A stretch of 11,987 bases of DNA from Christiangramia sp. (lineage in GTDB: Bacteria; Bacteroidota; Bacteroidia; Flavobacteriales; Flavobacteriaceae). The notes under the pieces were generated by a model. The model was given only the letters and a program-made list of their open reading frames with translations. It ran no database searches and was not told the origin of the DNA. A program made the translations under genes and the position numbers. Shown here piece by piece: positions 1 to 7,885 of this stretch (the first letter of the stretch is position 1; the number at the start of each line of letters is the position of its first letter). The stretch covers positions 1-11,987 of the forward strand of contig JAHELO010000019.1 in the NCBI GenBank assembly GCA_024644145.1, given 5' to 3'.

Positions 1-759
1 TGCATATAACTGTGCCTGCACCTCATTCTCTGAAACATCCAGAATAAAAACATCGTCCAGCTCCCGATTCCCAAGCAATTTATTGTCACTATAATTCTTA
101 GGATGCTTTTTAAGTTTGGTCAGGTTCCCAGTAGGCAGCTTTTCCTCATCCAGTTCAAGGATCTTCGAGGCATGAATCTGCATGAAATGATCACTCACAC
201 TTCCTGTGCCGTTCAGATTGAAATAAGCATGATTCGTTAGATTTACGATGGTAGCTTTATCTGTAGTCGCTGAATAGGATATCTTAATTTCGTCAGCTTC
301 GGTAAGTGTATATTTTGCTTTAACCGTAAGCCGGCCCGGATAGCCTTCATCCATATGTTCACTTGTATGAGATAAGGTAACAGAAGGATTATCACCTTCC
401 TCAACTTTATCTATGTTCCATAACTGGTACTGAAATCCATATTCCCCACCATGCAAATGCACACCATCTGTTACGTAATCCAGCTCATATTCCTCTTCGC
501 CAATATTAAATTGCCCATTGGAGATCCTGCCTGCAAAACGACCTATTGTTGCACCAAAACAGTTATTCTTCTCCCAGTATTCTGAGCTTATATAATCTTC
601 AGGCTCACGTGGCCCCACAACCAAATGTGTTAAATCTCCCTTATTATTCCGAATCTTGAAGCTAAATATGCCAGCACCGAAGTTTAGGATCTGTAATTTG
701 CTTTTGTTGGCATTTACAAGGTCTATGATCTTCAGATCAGATTTTTTGATCTCTTTCAA
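1..759 (-). CDS. galM: Galactose mutarotase (aldose 1-epimerase), 3' end cut by window edge
   Basis: Interconverts alpha and beta anomers of galactose or glucose in the first step of the Leloir pathway. I translated 253 residues by hand; family members are usually about 340-350, so roughly the last quarter lies outside the window. Visible family marks are GRFAGRISNG (residues 73-82), the first catalytic His in HLHGG (H103), the second in TNHAYFNL (H177), and a substrate-binding Asp in ELDDVF (D235). The catalytic Glu expected near residue 310 is off the edge. The start is probably TTG at 757-759: an in-frame stop lies a short way upstream, no ATG exists between, and the first family strand follows ten residues later. 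The start is 2 bp beyond the stop of the DUF885 gene, which implies co-transcription and translational coupling. No signal peptide is seen, so it is probably cytoplasmic. Family assignment is secure; the exact start is less so. Confidence 0.9.
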   Translation of the reverse strand, partial: MKEIKKSDLKIIDLVNANKSKLQILNFGAGIFSFKIRNNKGDLTHLVVGPREPEDYISSEYWEKNNCFGATIGRFAGRISNGQFNIGEEEYELDYVTDGVHLHGGEYGFQYQLWNIDKVEEGDNPSVTLSHTSEHMDEGYPGRLTVKAKYTLTEADEIKISYSATTDKATIVNLTNHAYFNLNGTGSVSDHFMQIHASKILELDEEKLPTGNLTKLKKHPKNYSDNKLLGNRELDDVFILDVSENEVQAQLYA

Positions 760-761
760 GA

Positions 762-2585
762 TTATCTTGTTTTTGTTTTCACCCAGGAATCAACTCTTGA
801 TTCCAGAACGGTTAGCGGCAAAGCCCCATCTGTAAGAATCACATCGTGAAACTCCCTTATATCGAATTTTTCGCCCAATTGTGATTTCGCTTTTTCACGA
901 AGATCCAGGATCTTATTCATCCCGATTTTATAAGATGTAGCCTGTGCTGGCATTACGATATGTCGCTCTACCATCTTTACACAAGCACTTTCTGCTGCAG
1001 GAGTGTTCTCTTTATAATAATCTATCCCTTCCTGCCGGGTCCATTTCTTGGCATGAATACCTGTGTCTACCACTAATCTGCAGGACCTCCATAGCTCCAT
1101 GGCAAGCCTGCCAAAATCTGAATAAGGGTCCTTATAGAATCCCATTTCTTTGGGAATATACTCACTGTATAAACCCCAGCCTTCCACATAGGCAGTATAA
1201 AAGCTATATTTTCTGAAGTCAGGAACATTTTCCAGTTCCTGAGCGATTGCAATTTGCATATGATGTCCCGGAATACCTTCGTGGTAAGCGAGAGCTTCCA
1301 TCTCATATTTAGGCATCGCCTTCATATCGTATAGGTTGGCATAATAGGTTCCAGGTCTTGACCCGTCTACTGCAGGCTGCTGATAAAAAGCTTTACCTGC
1401 GCTTTTTTCCCTGAAAGGTTCCACTGCTTTCACAACAATATCTGCTTTAGGCATGGTATTAAACAAGCTTGGAAGCTCATTTTTCATTTTACTTATTAAA
1501 TCTTTGGCTTTATTTAAATATGCTACCCTTCCCTGCTCGGTATCCTTGTAATAAAACTGTTCATCGGTTTTCATATAGTTGAAGAAATCTTCCAGAGATC
1601 CTTCAAAACCAACTTCTTCCATGATCTTCTCCATTTCGCCATGAATCCTCGCAACTTCACTTAATCCAATCTCATGGATCTCCTCTGCGGTAAGATTGGT
1701 GGTGGTCATCCGGTTCAGGGCTTTACTATAATATTCATCACCTTTAGGAAATTTCCAGACCCCGGCCTCATCGCTAGCACGTTTCTGCTGATTCTCTAAA
1801 AATTCTATCAGGTTATTATAGGCGGGTTGTACGTGATCTACTAATGCAGTCTCAGCTTCGTTGATAAGACTGGTCTTCTGGTCTTTTGAGATTTCAAGTT
1901 TTTCTACCTTAGAACTAAAATCATTCATAAGTGCACTGGCCTCTGCAGATCTGGTGAATGGTTTTCCCTTGACAATATTCCTGGAAGCATCCAAAGTCCT
2001 GTCAAACACGAATTTTGGAGGCACTATACCATTTTGTTCCCTAAGTTTGAGCTGCTCAATGATATCATCCATTACTTTTTCAAGGCCTGAAAGCCTGGAA
2101 ATATAAGCTTTGGCATCTGGAAGGGAATCTATGCGATGCATATTTATTAAAAAGGCTGGCAACTCGGCATGCAGCCCGTGCATTTGTTCAATAGGATAGT
2201 TATAAAACCTGTAATCGTAATCTTCTATCTCATTTTTAACCTGCCTTCTGTAGAGTTCATAACTCAGTTTGGTCTCTTCATCCAGGGCTGCGACATCTAT
2301 CTTATCAAGATACTCCAGCCTGGTTTTTGCCTGCTCAAGATCTTCGGCATATTTAAGATTGGAAAAATCATCCCATTTTCCATAATCAGATTTCATACCC
2401 AAACGGGTTTGCATCATGGGAGATTCTTCAACCTCTTTTTGAAATTCTGTTTTAAAATATTCGTTCAATTGTGCAGATGCCATCTCTTTTTCTTCAGAAG
2501 TATACTCATGAACTTTCTTTTCCTGCGCACAACTGGATAATAAGGTGGCCCCTATTAACCAAAGGAGATAAATTTTATTTTTCAT
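762..2585 (-). CDS. DUF885 family lipoprotein, probable zinc metallopeptidase
   Basis: A 607-residue protein of the DUF885 family, whose biochemical role is poorly defined. The N-terminus is a lipoprotein signal: a Lys-containing head, a hydrophobic stretch to residue 16, then lipobox L16-S-S-C19, so it should be lipidated at Cys19 and anchored in the envelope. The helical middle carries few landmarks. The C-terminal part has HEGIPGHH (residues 435-442), an HExxPGHH signature reminiscent of gluzincin zinc sites, and YVEGWGLY (466-473), whose E468 could be a third metal ligand. Assignment as a metallopeptidase is inference from these motifs. The ATG at 2583-2585 lies inside the 3' end of the upstream hydrolase gene (11 bp overlap, different frame), and galM follows 2 bp after its stop, so it is the middle gene of a tight cluster. 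The bases before the start are A-rich with no Shine-Dalgarno, as is normal in Bacteroidota. Confidence 0.9.
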   Translation of the reverse strand: MKNKIYLLWLIGATLLSSCAQEKKVHEYTSEEKEMASAQLNEYFKTEFQKEVEESPMMQTRLGMKSDYGKWDDFSNLKYAEDLEQAKTRLEYLDKIDVAALDEETKLSYELYRRQVKNEIEDYDYRFYNYPIEQMHGLHAELPAFLINMHRIDSLPDAKAYISRLSGLEKVMDDIIEQLKLREQNGIVPPKFVFDRTLDASRNIVKGKPFTRSAEASALMNDFSSKVEKLEISKDQKTSLINEAETALVDHVQPAYNNLIEFLENQQKRASDEAGVWKFPKGDEYYSKALNRMTTTNLTAEEIHEIGLSEVARIHGEMEKIMEEVGFEGSLEDFFNYMKTDEQFYYKDTEQGRVAYLNKAKDLISKMKNELPSLFNTMPKADIVVKAVEPFREKSAGKAFYQQPAVDGSRPGTYYANLYDMKAMPKYEMEALAYHEGIPGHHMQIAIAQELENVPDFRKYSFYTAYVEGWGLYSEYIPKEMGFYKDPYSDFGRLAMELWRSCRLVVDTGIHAKKWTRQEGIDYYKENTPAAESACVKMVERHIVMPAQATSYKIGMNKILDLREKAKSQLGEKFDIREFHDVILTDGALPLTVLESRVDSWVKTKTR

Positions 2586-4443
2586 TTTTCGGTGTTTCTA
2601 ATACTGAAAACCTGATCGCAGAATCTCCATAGACGGTATGGGTCTGTTTCTGAAAATCTTCTGCTTCAGCTTCAAAGATATTATCCACATAAGTCTGCGG
2701 ATTTCTATCAATTAACGGGAACCAGGTGCTCTGAATTTGAACCTGAATCTTATGTCCTTTTTTAAAGGTATGATTAACTCCCTGCATTTTAATGTTAACC
2801 TCTGTCTTTTTATTTGGTTCAAAGGCCCGGGGTGTCACAAAACTCTCCCTGAACCTACCTCGCATAACCTCACTTCTAACCATCATATGATAATTGCTCA
2901 TTTTAAGATGAGGCATGGTTTCCTCATAGTTTTCTGCCTCGGGCGGGTAAACATCTATTAGCTTTACCACCCAGTCTGCAGCCGTTCCCGTTGTTGCAAC
3001 TTTCAACATTGCTTCAATAGGGCCGGTTAATTTCATATCTTCTTCCAGCACCTCTGTTTCAAATACCAGCACATCTGGCCTTCTTGCAGCGAATCGCTGA
3101 TCTCCGGTCATATATTCCCGGGGCGTAAATACCATTTTAATCTCATCGTTATAGGAAACCGGTTTTGCCGGATCGCTTATAAATTCCTCTTTGTTATCTG
3201 TAGGGATCTGGGTGAATTTTTGATCGTCACCCAAATACCAGGTTTTTGACGTGGTATTTTCTGGAGGCCATTCGGTATAATCATTCCACTGTCTGAGCCC
3301 TGTATCATAAATATGTGCTTCGGGAAGTCTCAGCCTGTCTTTCGTGTTCTTCTTTAAAAAATGGTTGAAAAATTCGGTTTCATAATCCTTCTGAAAATGA
3401 GCTGAAATGCTATCTCCAAAGTACACATTCCCCACCGATTGTCTTCCTTCGTTTCTCGCCCAGTCCCCATGACTCCATGGTCCAAAAACGATACTATTAT
3501 AATTATCGCTGTTCTCCTCAATACTTTTATAAATGGCAAATGGTCCATAAAGGTCCTCTGCATCAAATAAACCTCCCACGATCATCACGGCAGGCTTAAT
3601 ATTTTTCAAATGCTGCACGATCCCACGTTTCTGCCAGAATTCATCATAATTAGGATGTTCCTTTAACTGCTGCCAGAACTCGTTATCTTCTTTATAATAT
3701 TTATCTAGATTACTTAATGGCCCGGCATCCATGAAGAACTGGTATTGATCTTCTGTACCAAGCTTAGGGAATTCATACCATGTAGAATCTGTAGGTTTAT
3801 CCTTCTGGTATCCGAATACCGCAGTTGCCCGCCAGTAACTTAAAAGATATGCACCGTTATGATGAAAATCGTCAAAAAAGAAATCACCAATACTTGCCTG
3901 CGGGGATGCGGCTTTCAAGGCCGGGTGCCCGCTTAGCAAGGAATAGGTCGCGTAAAATCCGGGATATGAGATCCCCCAGGTCCCCACCTTGCCGTTATTA
4001 TTTTCAACATTTTTAATCAACCATTCTATTGTATCATAAGTATCACTGGCCTCGTCTACCTCTTTCCCTTTCTTATTAGGAATATAAGCACGCATGTTAT
4101 CATATTTACCCTCACTCATCCAGCGACCCCTTACATCCTGATAAACAATTATGTTACCTTCTCTCATTAGAATCTCATTGGGTCCTATCTTAGACCGAAA
4201 CTGATCCTTCCCATAGGGCCTTGAACTATAGGGTGTTCTTTGCAATAATATAGGATACTTCTGCGAAGCATCTTTTGGCGTATATATGGTTGTGTGAAGC
4301 TTTACTCCATCCCTCATGGAGATATCCACTTCCATTTTATCATAGTGTTGTTTTATATCATAATCTGTATCGTTCTGTGCCGAAACGGGTGATATCAAAA
4401 ACAAGATAAGAACTGTGATCAGGGGGATTTTAAAGAAATTCAT
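2575..4443 (-). CDS. Secreted CocE/NonD family alpha/beta hydrolase (X-Pro peptidase / alpha-amino acid ester hydrolase type)
   Basis: A 622-residue hydrolase of the S15-related family that includes cocaine esterase, glutaryl-7-ACA acylase and alpha-amino acid ester hydrolases. Residues 1-22 form a Sec signal peptide ending SPVSA, with likely cleavage before Q23, so it acts in the periplasm or outside. The N-terminal alpha/beta-hydrolase domain has DVRGRWMSEG (103-112), nucleophile motif GISYPG with S159, probable acid D294 in GGLFDAED, and catalytic H325 in GPWSHGDW. A C-terminal jelly-roll domain (roughly 430-615) ends with a sandwich typical of the family (QSTWFPLIDRNP, 571-582). The Tyr just after the nucleophile (Y160) fits the oxyanion-hole Tyr of the ester hydrolases. 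The natural substrate is unknown; dipeptides or amino-acid esters are a fair guess. It is the first gene of the cluster with the DUF885 lipoprotein and galM. Confidence 0.93.
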   Translation of the reverse strand: MNFFKIPLITVLILFLISPVSAQNDTDYDIKQHYDKMEVDISMRDGVKLHTTIYTPKDASQKYPILLQRTPYSSRPYGKDQFRSKIGPNEILMREGNIIVYQDVRGRWMSEGKYDNMRAYIPNKKGKEVDEASDTYDTIEWLIKNVENNNGKVGTWGISYPGFYATYSLLSGHPALKAASPQASIGDFFFDDFHHNGAYLLSYWRATAVFGYQKDKPTDSTWYEFPKLGTEDQYQFFMDAGPLSNLDKYYKEDNEFWQQLKEHPNYDEFWQKRGIVQHLKNIKPAVMIVGGLFDAEDLYGPFAIYKSIEENSDNYNSIVFGPWSHGDWARNEGRQSVGNVYFGDSISAHFQKDYETEFFNHFLKKNTKDRLRLPEAHIYDTGLRQWNDYTEWPPENTTSKTWYLGDDQKFTQIPTDNKEEFISDPAKPVSYNDEIKMVFTPREYMTGDQRFAARRPDVLVFETEVLEEDMKLTGPIEAMLKVATTGTAADWVVKLIDVYPPEAENYEETMPHLKMSNYHMMVRSEVMRGRFRESFVTPRAFEPNKKTEVNIKMQGVNHTFKKGHKIQVQIQSTWFPLIDRNPQTYVDNIFEAEAEDFQKQTHTVYGDSAIRFSVLETPKNEK

Positions 4444-4467
4444 CTATATGAGTTTTATTCAAGCTGC

Positions 4468-4475
4468 TAAAGATA
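4468..4475 (-). promoter_or_regulatory. Candidate -7 element before the CocE-family hydrolase gene
   Basis: On the minus strand the bases read TATCTTTA, one mismatch from the Bacteroidota -7 consensus TAnnTTTG, and lie 24 bp before the ATG at 4443. No TTG sits at the expected -33 distance. It is the best promoter candidate in the 121-bp gap after tilS, but weak. Confidence 0.3.
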
Positions 4476-4522
4476 GAAATTAGCCTCTTAAACCTGAAAG
4501 AAAAATATACCTAAAGCGTTTA

Positions 4523-4558
4523 AAAACCTTAGAAAAGGGTATGTCCCGGGAAGGTTTT
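4523..4558 (-). terminator. Candidate terminator hairpin after tilS
   Basis: Perfect 8-bp inverted arms AAAACCTT (4523-4530) and AAGGTTTT (4551-4558) enclose a second short GGG/CCC pairing. On the minus strand the structure begins 6 bp after the tilS stop codon and ends in a run of Ts. The internal loops make it weaker than the other hairpins in this window. If functional, it separates tilS from the hydrolase-DUF885-galM cluster. Confidence 0.4.
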
Positions 4559-4564
4559 AAGGAA

Positions 4565-5878
4565 TTACGTAGTACAGATCTTTAATATACGGGAATCAGA
4601 TTTTTTTACCGCATATCTGTTATCGGCCCGGTGGTTAATTATCCATACAATTTCTTTATCTGAACACAGGATCCAGGTATGTTCTTTATCAGGCAGGGAA
4701 AACTTCTGGTCTTTAAAGAAATCGCTCAACTTCTTTTTACCGGTCATCCCAAAGGGATAGAAATAATCACCTTTTTTCCATTTTCTAATAACAAGTGGAA
4801 ATTTTAATTTATTCTCGGGAACGTAAATACAGTTTGGAGACGTGGCACCCATTTCCTTTACGGCATCAATATGTAAAGTCCCAAGATCTGGTATCATAAC
4901 CAGGTTTTCGCCTTTTTCAAGGTGATATTCTCTGTTCCCTGTTTTGTGATTATGCTCGGTTAACAATAATCGTTGACGGTCCTTAATAAGTCGATGGGTA
5001 TCAGACAAGACCATTTTACCGGTTTGGGCTTCAAGCAGATCATATACATCGTTCCATTCCGTAAACCCGAACGATTTCAGTAATTGATATAGGATTTGTT
5101 TCTGATGTGGGATTTTTTTTAGAAAATCTATATCCAGGGTATAGCCGTATTTATCTTTCTGTACCAGTTTTGGATATAGCAGACTTATATAATCTTCTAC
5201 CAGGTCCAGACTTTCCTGGAGATGTTCCTGAGTTTTACTGAAGCTATCCAGAAGCTGCGGATTGATCTCTTCCATTACCGGAACAATCTGATGCCTTATC
5301 TTATTCCGCATATATTTATCTGAAGCGTTACTGCTGTCTTCTCTCCATTTATATTTTTTCCGGCGGGCAAAGGCCTCTATATCTACCCTGGTAAAGGAAA
5401 TTAAAGGCCTTACAATTCCATTGCTTTCTGTTTTTATTCCGGCTAATCCTTCAGGCCCTGTCCCCCGGATTAAATTAATTAGAAATGTCTCGAGATTATC
5501 ATTGGCATGATGTCCGGTAAGCGTGTAATCAAATTGAATGGAATTGCTCAATTCTGTAAACCATTCATATCTCAGGTCGCGGGCAGCCATCTGAACTGAA
5601 ATTCCATGATTTTCAGCGTATTTAAGGGTATCAAAACTTTCGGTATACACGTCTACTTCTAATGAATCTGCGAGGTCTACCACAAATTTCTCATCGCCGT
5701 CACTTTCCTCTCCCCTTAAATTGAAATTACAGTGAGCAATGGAAAAATTTAATTTGGCAGTATGGCACAAATGCGCCAGCACAACACTATCTACGCCCCC
5801 GCTAACCGCAACCAGCAATTTTCCCGTACTTAAAAACGGATAATTGGTCTTTACCAGATTTTTAAAGCGTTTTTCCAT
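4565..5878 (-). CDS. tilS: tRNA(Ile)-lysidine synthetase
   Basis: Modifies C34 of the CAU-anticodon tRNA-Ile to lysidine, using ATP and lysine, so that the tRNA reads AUA and is charged with isoleucine; essential in most bacteria. At 437 residues it has the normal length. The N-terminal PP-loop ATPase shows SGGVDS (26-31), then HCNFNLRGEESDGDE (49-63) and TGHHANDNLET (121-131), all family hallmarks. The C-terminal TilS domain is visible as RKWKKGDYFYPFGMTGKKKL (365-384). The start is ATG at 5876-5878 and nothing resembles a Shine-Dalgarno. A consensus -7 element ends only 7 bp upstream of the ATG, so the transcript may have almost no leader. A terminator-like hairpin separates it from pabB upstream, so it appears to be its own unit, though read-through from pabB is possible. 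Confidence 0.97.
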   Translation of the reverse strand: MEKRFKNLVKTNYPFLSTGKLLVAVSGGVDSVVLAHLCHTAKLNFSIAHCNFNLRGEESDGDEKFVVDLADSLEVDVYTESFDTLKYAENHGISVQMAARDLRYEWFTELSNSIQFDYTLTGHHANDNLETFLINLIRGTGPEGLAGIKTESNGIVRPLISFTRVDIEAFARRKKYKWREDSSNASDKYMRNKIRHQIVPVMEEINPQLLDSFSKTQEHLQESLDLVEDYISLLYPKLVQKDKYGYTLDIDFLKKIPHQKQILYQLLKSFGFTEWNDVYDLLEAQTGKMVLSDTHRLIKDRQRLLLTEHNHKTGNREYHLEKGENLVMIPDLGTLHIDAVKEMGATSPNCIYVPENKLKFPLVIRKWKKGDYFYPFGMTGKKKLSDFFKDQKFSLPDKEHTWILCSDKEIVWIINHRADNRYAVKKSDSRILKICTT

Positions 5879-5885
5879 CGAATCT

Positions 5886-5893
5886 CAAAGATA
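5886..5893 (-). promoter_or_regulatory. -7 promoter element of tilS
   Basis: TATCTTTG on the minus strand is a perfect match to the Bacteroidota consensus TAnnTTTG. It ends 7 bp before the tilS ATG, so the start of transcription should fall within a few bases of the start codon. No clear TTG is found at the -33 distance. It lies just after the terminator hairpin of the gene upstream. Confidence 0.55.
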
Positions 5894-5896
5894 CAA

Positions 5897-5925
5897 AAGG
5901 GCGTGACTAAATTCACCTCACCCTT
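5897..5925 (-). terminator. Hairpin terminator after pabB
   Basis: Arms AAGGG (5897-5901) plus GTGA (5903-5906) pair with TCAC (5913-5916) plus CCCTT (5921-5925), with a 6-base loop and an asymmetric internal loop. Read on the minus strand, the stem ends in CCCTTTTG, giving a short T run. It sits about 50 bp beyond the pabB stop and directly before the tilS -7 element. Confidence 0.45.
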
Positions 5926-5973
5926 AAGGACTTTTATAGGTTTCTAAAGTAAAAATCTGTAAGAGGAAGAAAT

Positions 5974-7266
5974 TTATAAATTGGTTAGTACCTCCCGCAT
6001 GGCCTTAGCCTTGAGAAGACATTCCTCGTATTCTTTTTCTGGATCAGATTTGGCTGTAATTGCTCCACCTACAGAAAAGGACAGGTATTTATTTTCAGAG
6101 TTATATAAAATACTTCTTATTACAACATTAAAATCGAAGTCACCTTCTGGTGTAAAATATCCAACCGCACCGCTATAGAGGCCTCGTTTAGACTCTTCCA
6201 GGTCTTCAATGATTTTCATAGCCGAAATCTTTGGTGCCCCGGTCATACTCCCCATGGGAAAACTGGTTCGCAATGCCTCTACAGGCGGTATTCCTTCAGT
6301 TAGTCGCGCGGTTACACTTGAAACCAGTTGATGCACCTGTTTAAAGGTATAGACCTTGCAAAGTTCCTCTACATTTACACTTCCTTTCTCTGCGATCCTG
6401 GAAAGGTCATTTCGCACCAGGTCCACGATCATCACGTTCTCACTCTGTTCCTTAGGATCTGCAGCAAGCTCAGCCGCTATATGCTGGTCTTCTTCCGGAT
6501 CATCAGCTCTCCTGGCAGTACCTTTAATGGGTTGCGATAATAATTCACTTCCTCGCTTTCTTAAATACCGTTCAGGTGAAGCAGATATCAGGTTTATATT
6601 TTCAAGTTTAAGATAGGCCGCAAAGGGCGGAGCTGAGATCCTATTAAGGGATCTGTAGATATTAAATGCATCTAACTCTACATTTTCAGAATAAAATTCC
6701 TGGCAGAAATTCGCCTCATAGATATCACCCCGGTGAATATGGTTAAGCATCAGGCTTATTTTTTCCAAATACTCTACCTTCGATAATCTGGCTTCCACTT
6801 TAACTGGAGTATGTTTTTCATCTCCTTCAGTTTGATAGTTTTGGATCTCCTCAAGATCATCCTGAATTTCGTCATCTACCATCCTCAAATAATGGAATTC
6901 CACTTTACCCATCTTAATAAAGATCAACTTCTGAGGCTGAAAAAAATAAAGGTCTGGAAATTGGAGCCCGTCAAAGTTTGAGGACTTCAGAGCTTCCACA
7001 TCATTTTTCAGATCATAGCTTAAATAACCAAAGATCCAATCGGCAGTGGTTTCCTGGTATTCTTTAAGCTTATCAAAAGCATTTACATGATCTGTCTTAA
7101 TCGCGGTAAATGCTTCCACGGCCAGTATAGCCTCGTATTCCCCCGTATCGGAATCATACTCATTGCTATCCAGCCATGCTATTTCCTGGAACTGCCTGCC
7201 CCAGGCCAGTAATTGTTCTTTAAATTTCTCTGGTCTATCTATAGAAAATACTCTGGAAGTACGCAC
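5974..7266 (-). CDS. pabB: Aminodeoxychorismate synthase component I (chorismate-binding enzyme)
   Basis: Converts chorismate plus ammonia (from a PabA glutaminase partner) to 4-amino-4-deoxychorismate for folate synthesis. The C-terminal chorismate-binding domain shows ISASPERYL (227-235), PIKGTARR (246-253), ENVMIVDLVRNDLSRI (276-291), GSMTGAPK (339-346) and GGAITAKSDPEKEYEE (400-415). The Lys in PIKGT (K248) is typical of PabB, whereas anthranilate synthase TrpE normally has Ala there, which decides between the two. The N-terminal part is short for the family (430 residues overall) but typical of Bacteroidota PabB. The start is GTG at 7264-7266, immediately after the TAA of the flavoprotein gene upstream (TAAGTG), with no ATG until well inside the protein. 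The two genes are therefore probably co-transcribed and translationally coupled. No pabA or pabC is in view. Confidence 0.93.
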   Translation of the reverse strand: MRTSRVFSIDRPEKFKEQLLAWGRQFQEIAWLDSNEYDSDTGEYEAILAVEAFTAIKTDHVNAFDKLKEYQETTADWIFGYLSYDLKNDVEALKSSNFDGLQFPDLYFFQPQKLIFIKMGKVEFHYLRMVDDEIQDDLEEIQNYQTEGDEKHTPVKVEARLSKVEYLEKISLMLNHIHRGDIYEANFCQEFYSENVELDAFNIYRSLNRISAPPFAAYLKLENINLISASPERYLRKRGSELLSQPIKGTARRADDPEEDQHIAAELAADPKEQSENVMIVDLVRNDLSRIAEKGSVNVEELCKVYTFKQVHQLVSSVTARLTEGIPPVEALRTSFPMGSMTGAPKISAMKIIEDLEESKRGLYSGAVGYFTPEGDFDFNVVIRSILYNSENKYLSFSVGGAITAKSDPEKEYEECLLKAKAMREVLTNL

Positions 7267-7803
7267 TTATTTCTCAATTTGATGCGCAAAGGTAGTAACC
7301 ACATCTTCAATTCCCATATCCAGCACCTCGTTTATCACCTTCCCGTTCTCAAAATTATCCTTAAAAGAAGGAAGGCTAAAACTTTCTATCACCTGCCCGC
7401 CAAATCGTCCAAAAATGTTTTTGGTGTATTCCAGGGAAGAGGCTGCTCCACGTTTCCCCGGGGAAGTGCTTATTAAAAGGATCTGCTTGCCTTCCAGAAA
7501 ATTTCTATTCACCCGGGAAAGCCAGTCTATGGTATTTTTAAAAAATGCAGATGGCCCGCCATTATGTTCGTTCACAGCTACTACAAGCGCATCACTTTCT
7601 GCTATAAGATTTTTAATGATCGTCGCATTAACTGGATAACCTTCATTTTTCTCGATATCTTCACTAAATATGGGAAGTGGAAAATCTGTAAGTTTTATTT
7701 TTTTAATCTCGTGATTGCTAATCCTGTTTGTTACATTCTCCAATAAGCTTTGATTTATAGAAGTACTACTATTGGATCCTGAGAATGCTAAAATTTTCTT
7801 CAT
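7267..7803 (-). CDS. NADPH-dependent FMN reductase-like flavoprotein
   Basis: A 178-residue flavodoxin-fold protein of the NADPH-dependent FMN reductase / azoreductase family, probably cytoplasmic and probably reducing quinones, azo dyes or flavin with NAD(P)H. The phosphate-binding loop for FMN is SGSNSSTS (8-15), following the first beta strand KKILAF. The family motif normally written EYNGxxPGxLKNxIDW appears as NEHNGGPSAFFKNTIDW (78-94), with His for the usual Tyr and a slightly divergent middle. A third loop STSPGKRGAASS (112-123) matches the isoalloxazine-contacting region. The start is ATG at 7801-7803; the preceding bases are A/T-rich with no Shine-Dalgarno. It is the first gene of a unit with pabB, which starts at the base after its stop codon. 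The physiological substrate cannot be told from sequence. Confidence 0.88.
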   Translation of the reverse strand: MKKILAFSGSNSSTSINQSLLENVTNRISNHEIKKIKLTDFPLPIFSEDIEKNEGYPVNATIIKNLIAESDALVVAVNEHNGGPSAFFKNTIDWLSRVNRNFLEGKQILLISTSPGKRGAASSLEYTKNIFGRFGGQVIESFSLPSFKDNFENGKVINEVLDMGIEDVVTTFAHQIEK

Positions 7804-7810
7804 TAAGTAA

Positions 7811-7818
7811 TATTTTTG
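7811..7818 (+). promoter_or_regulatory. Candidate -7 element for the aldose epimerase gene
   Basis: TATTTTTG matches TAnnTTTG on the plus strand and would give a leader of about 60 bases before the GTG at 7886. There is no TTG at -33, and such AT-rich DNA can produce the match by chance. On the opposite strand TATTTTTA (7822-7829) is a one-mismatch candidate for the flavoprotein gene. Confidence 0.25.
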
Positions 7819-7845
7819 ATCTAAAAATACCCTAATTTTTGAAAT

Positions 7846-7857
7846 TAAAGATCTTTA
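7846..7857. repeat. 12-bp perfect palindrome in the divergent intergenic region
   Basis: TAAAGATCTTTA is identical on both strands. It lies between the divergently read flavoprotein and epimerase genes. A second, imperfect palindrome of the same type (TTTTTGATCTAAAA, 7813-7826) has its GATC centre 32 bp away, about three helical turns. They could be binding sites for a dimeric regulator, but no regulator gene is nearby and AT-rich DNA often holds such palindromes. Confidence 0.3.
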
Positions 7858-7885
7858 GTGATATTCAGAGACAAAAATTACAGTT

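Noticed and set aside
2169..2540. 123-residue plus-strand frame with hydrophobic stretches, opposite the DUF885 gene
   Set aside because: Antisense shadow of the lipoprotein's N-terminal half. The apparent membrane segments come from complements of Glu/Lys codons.
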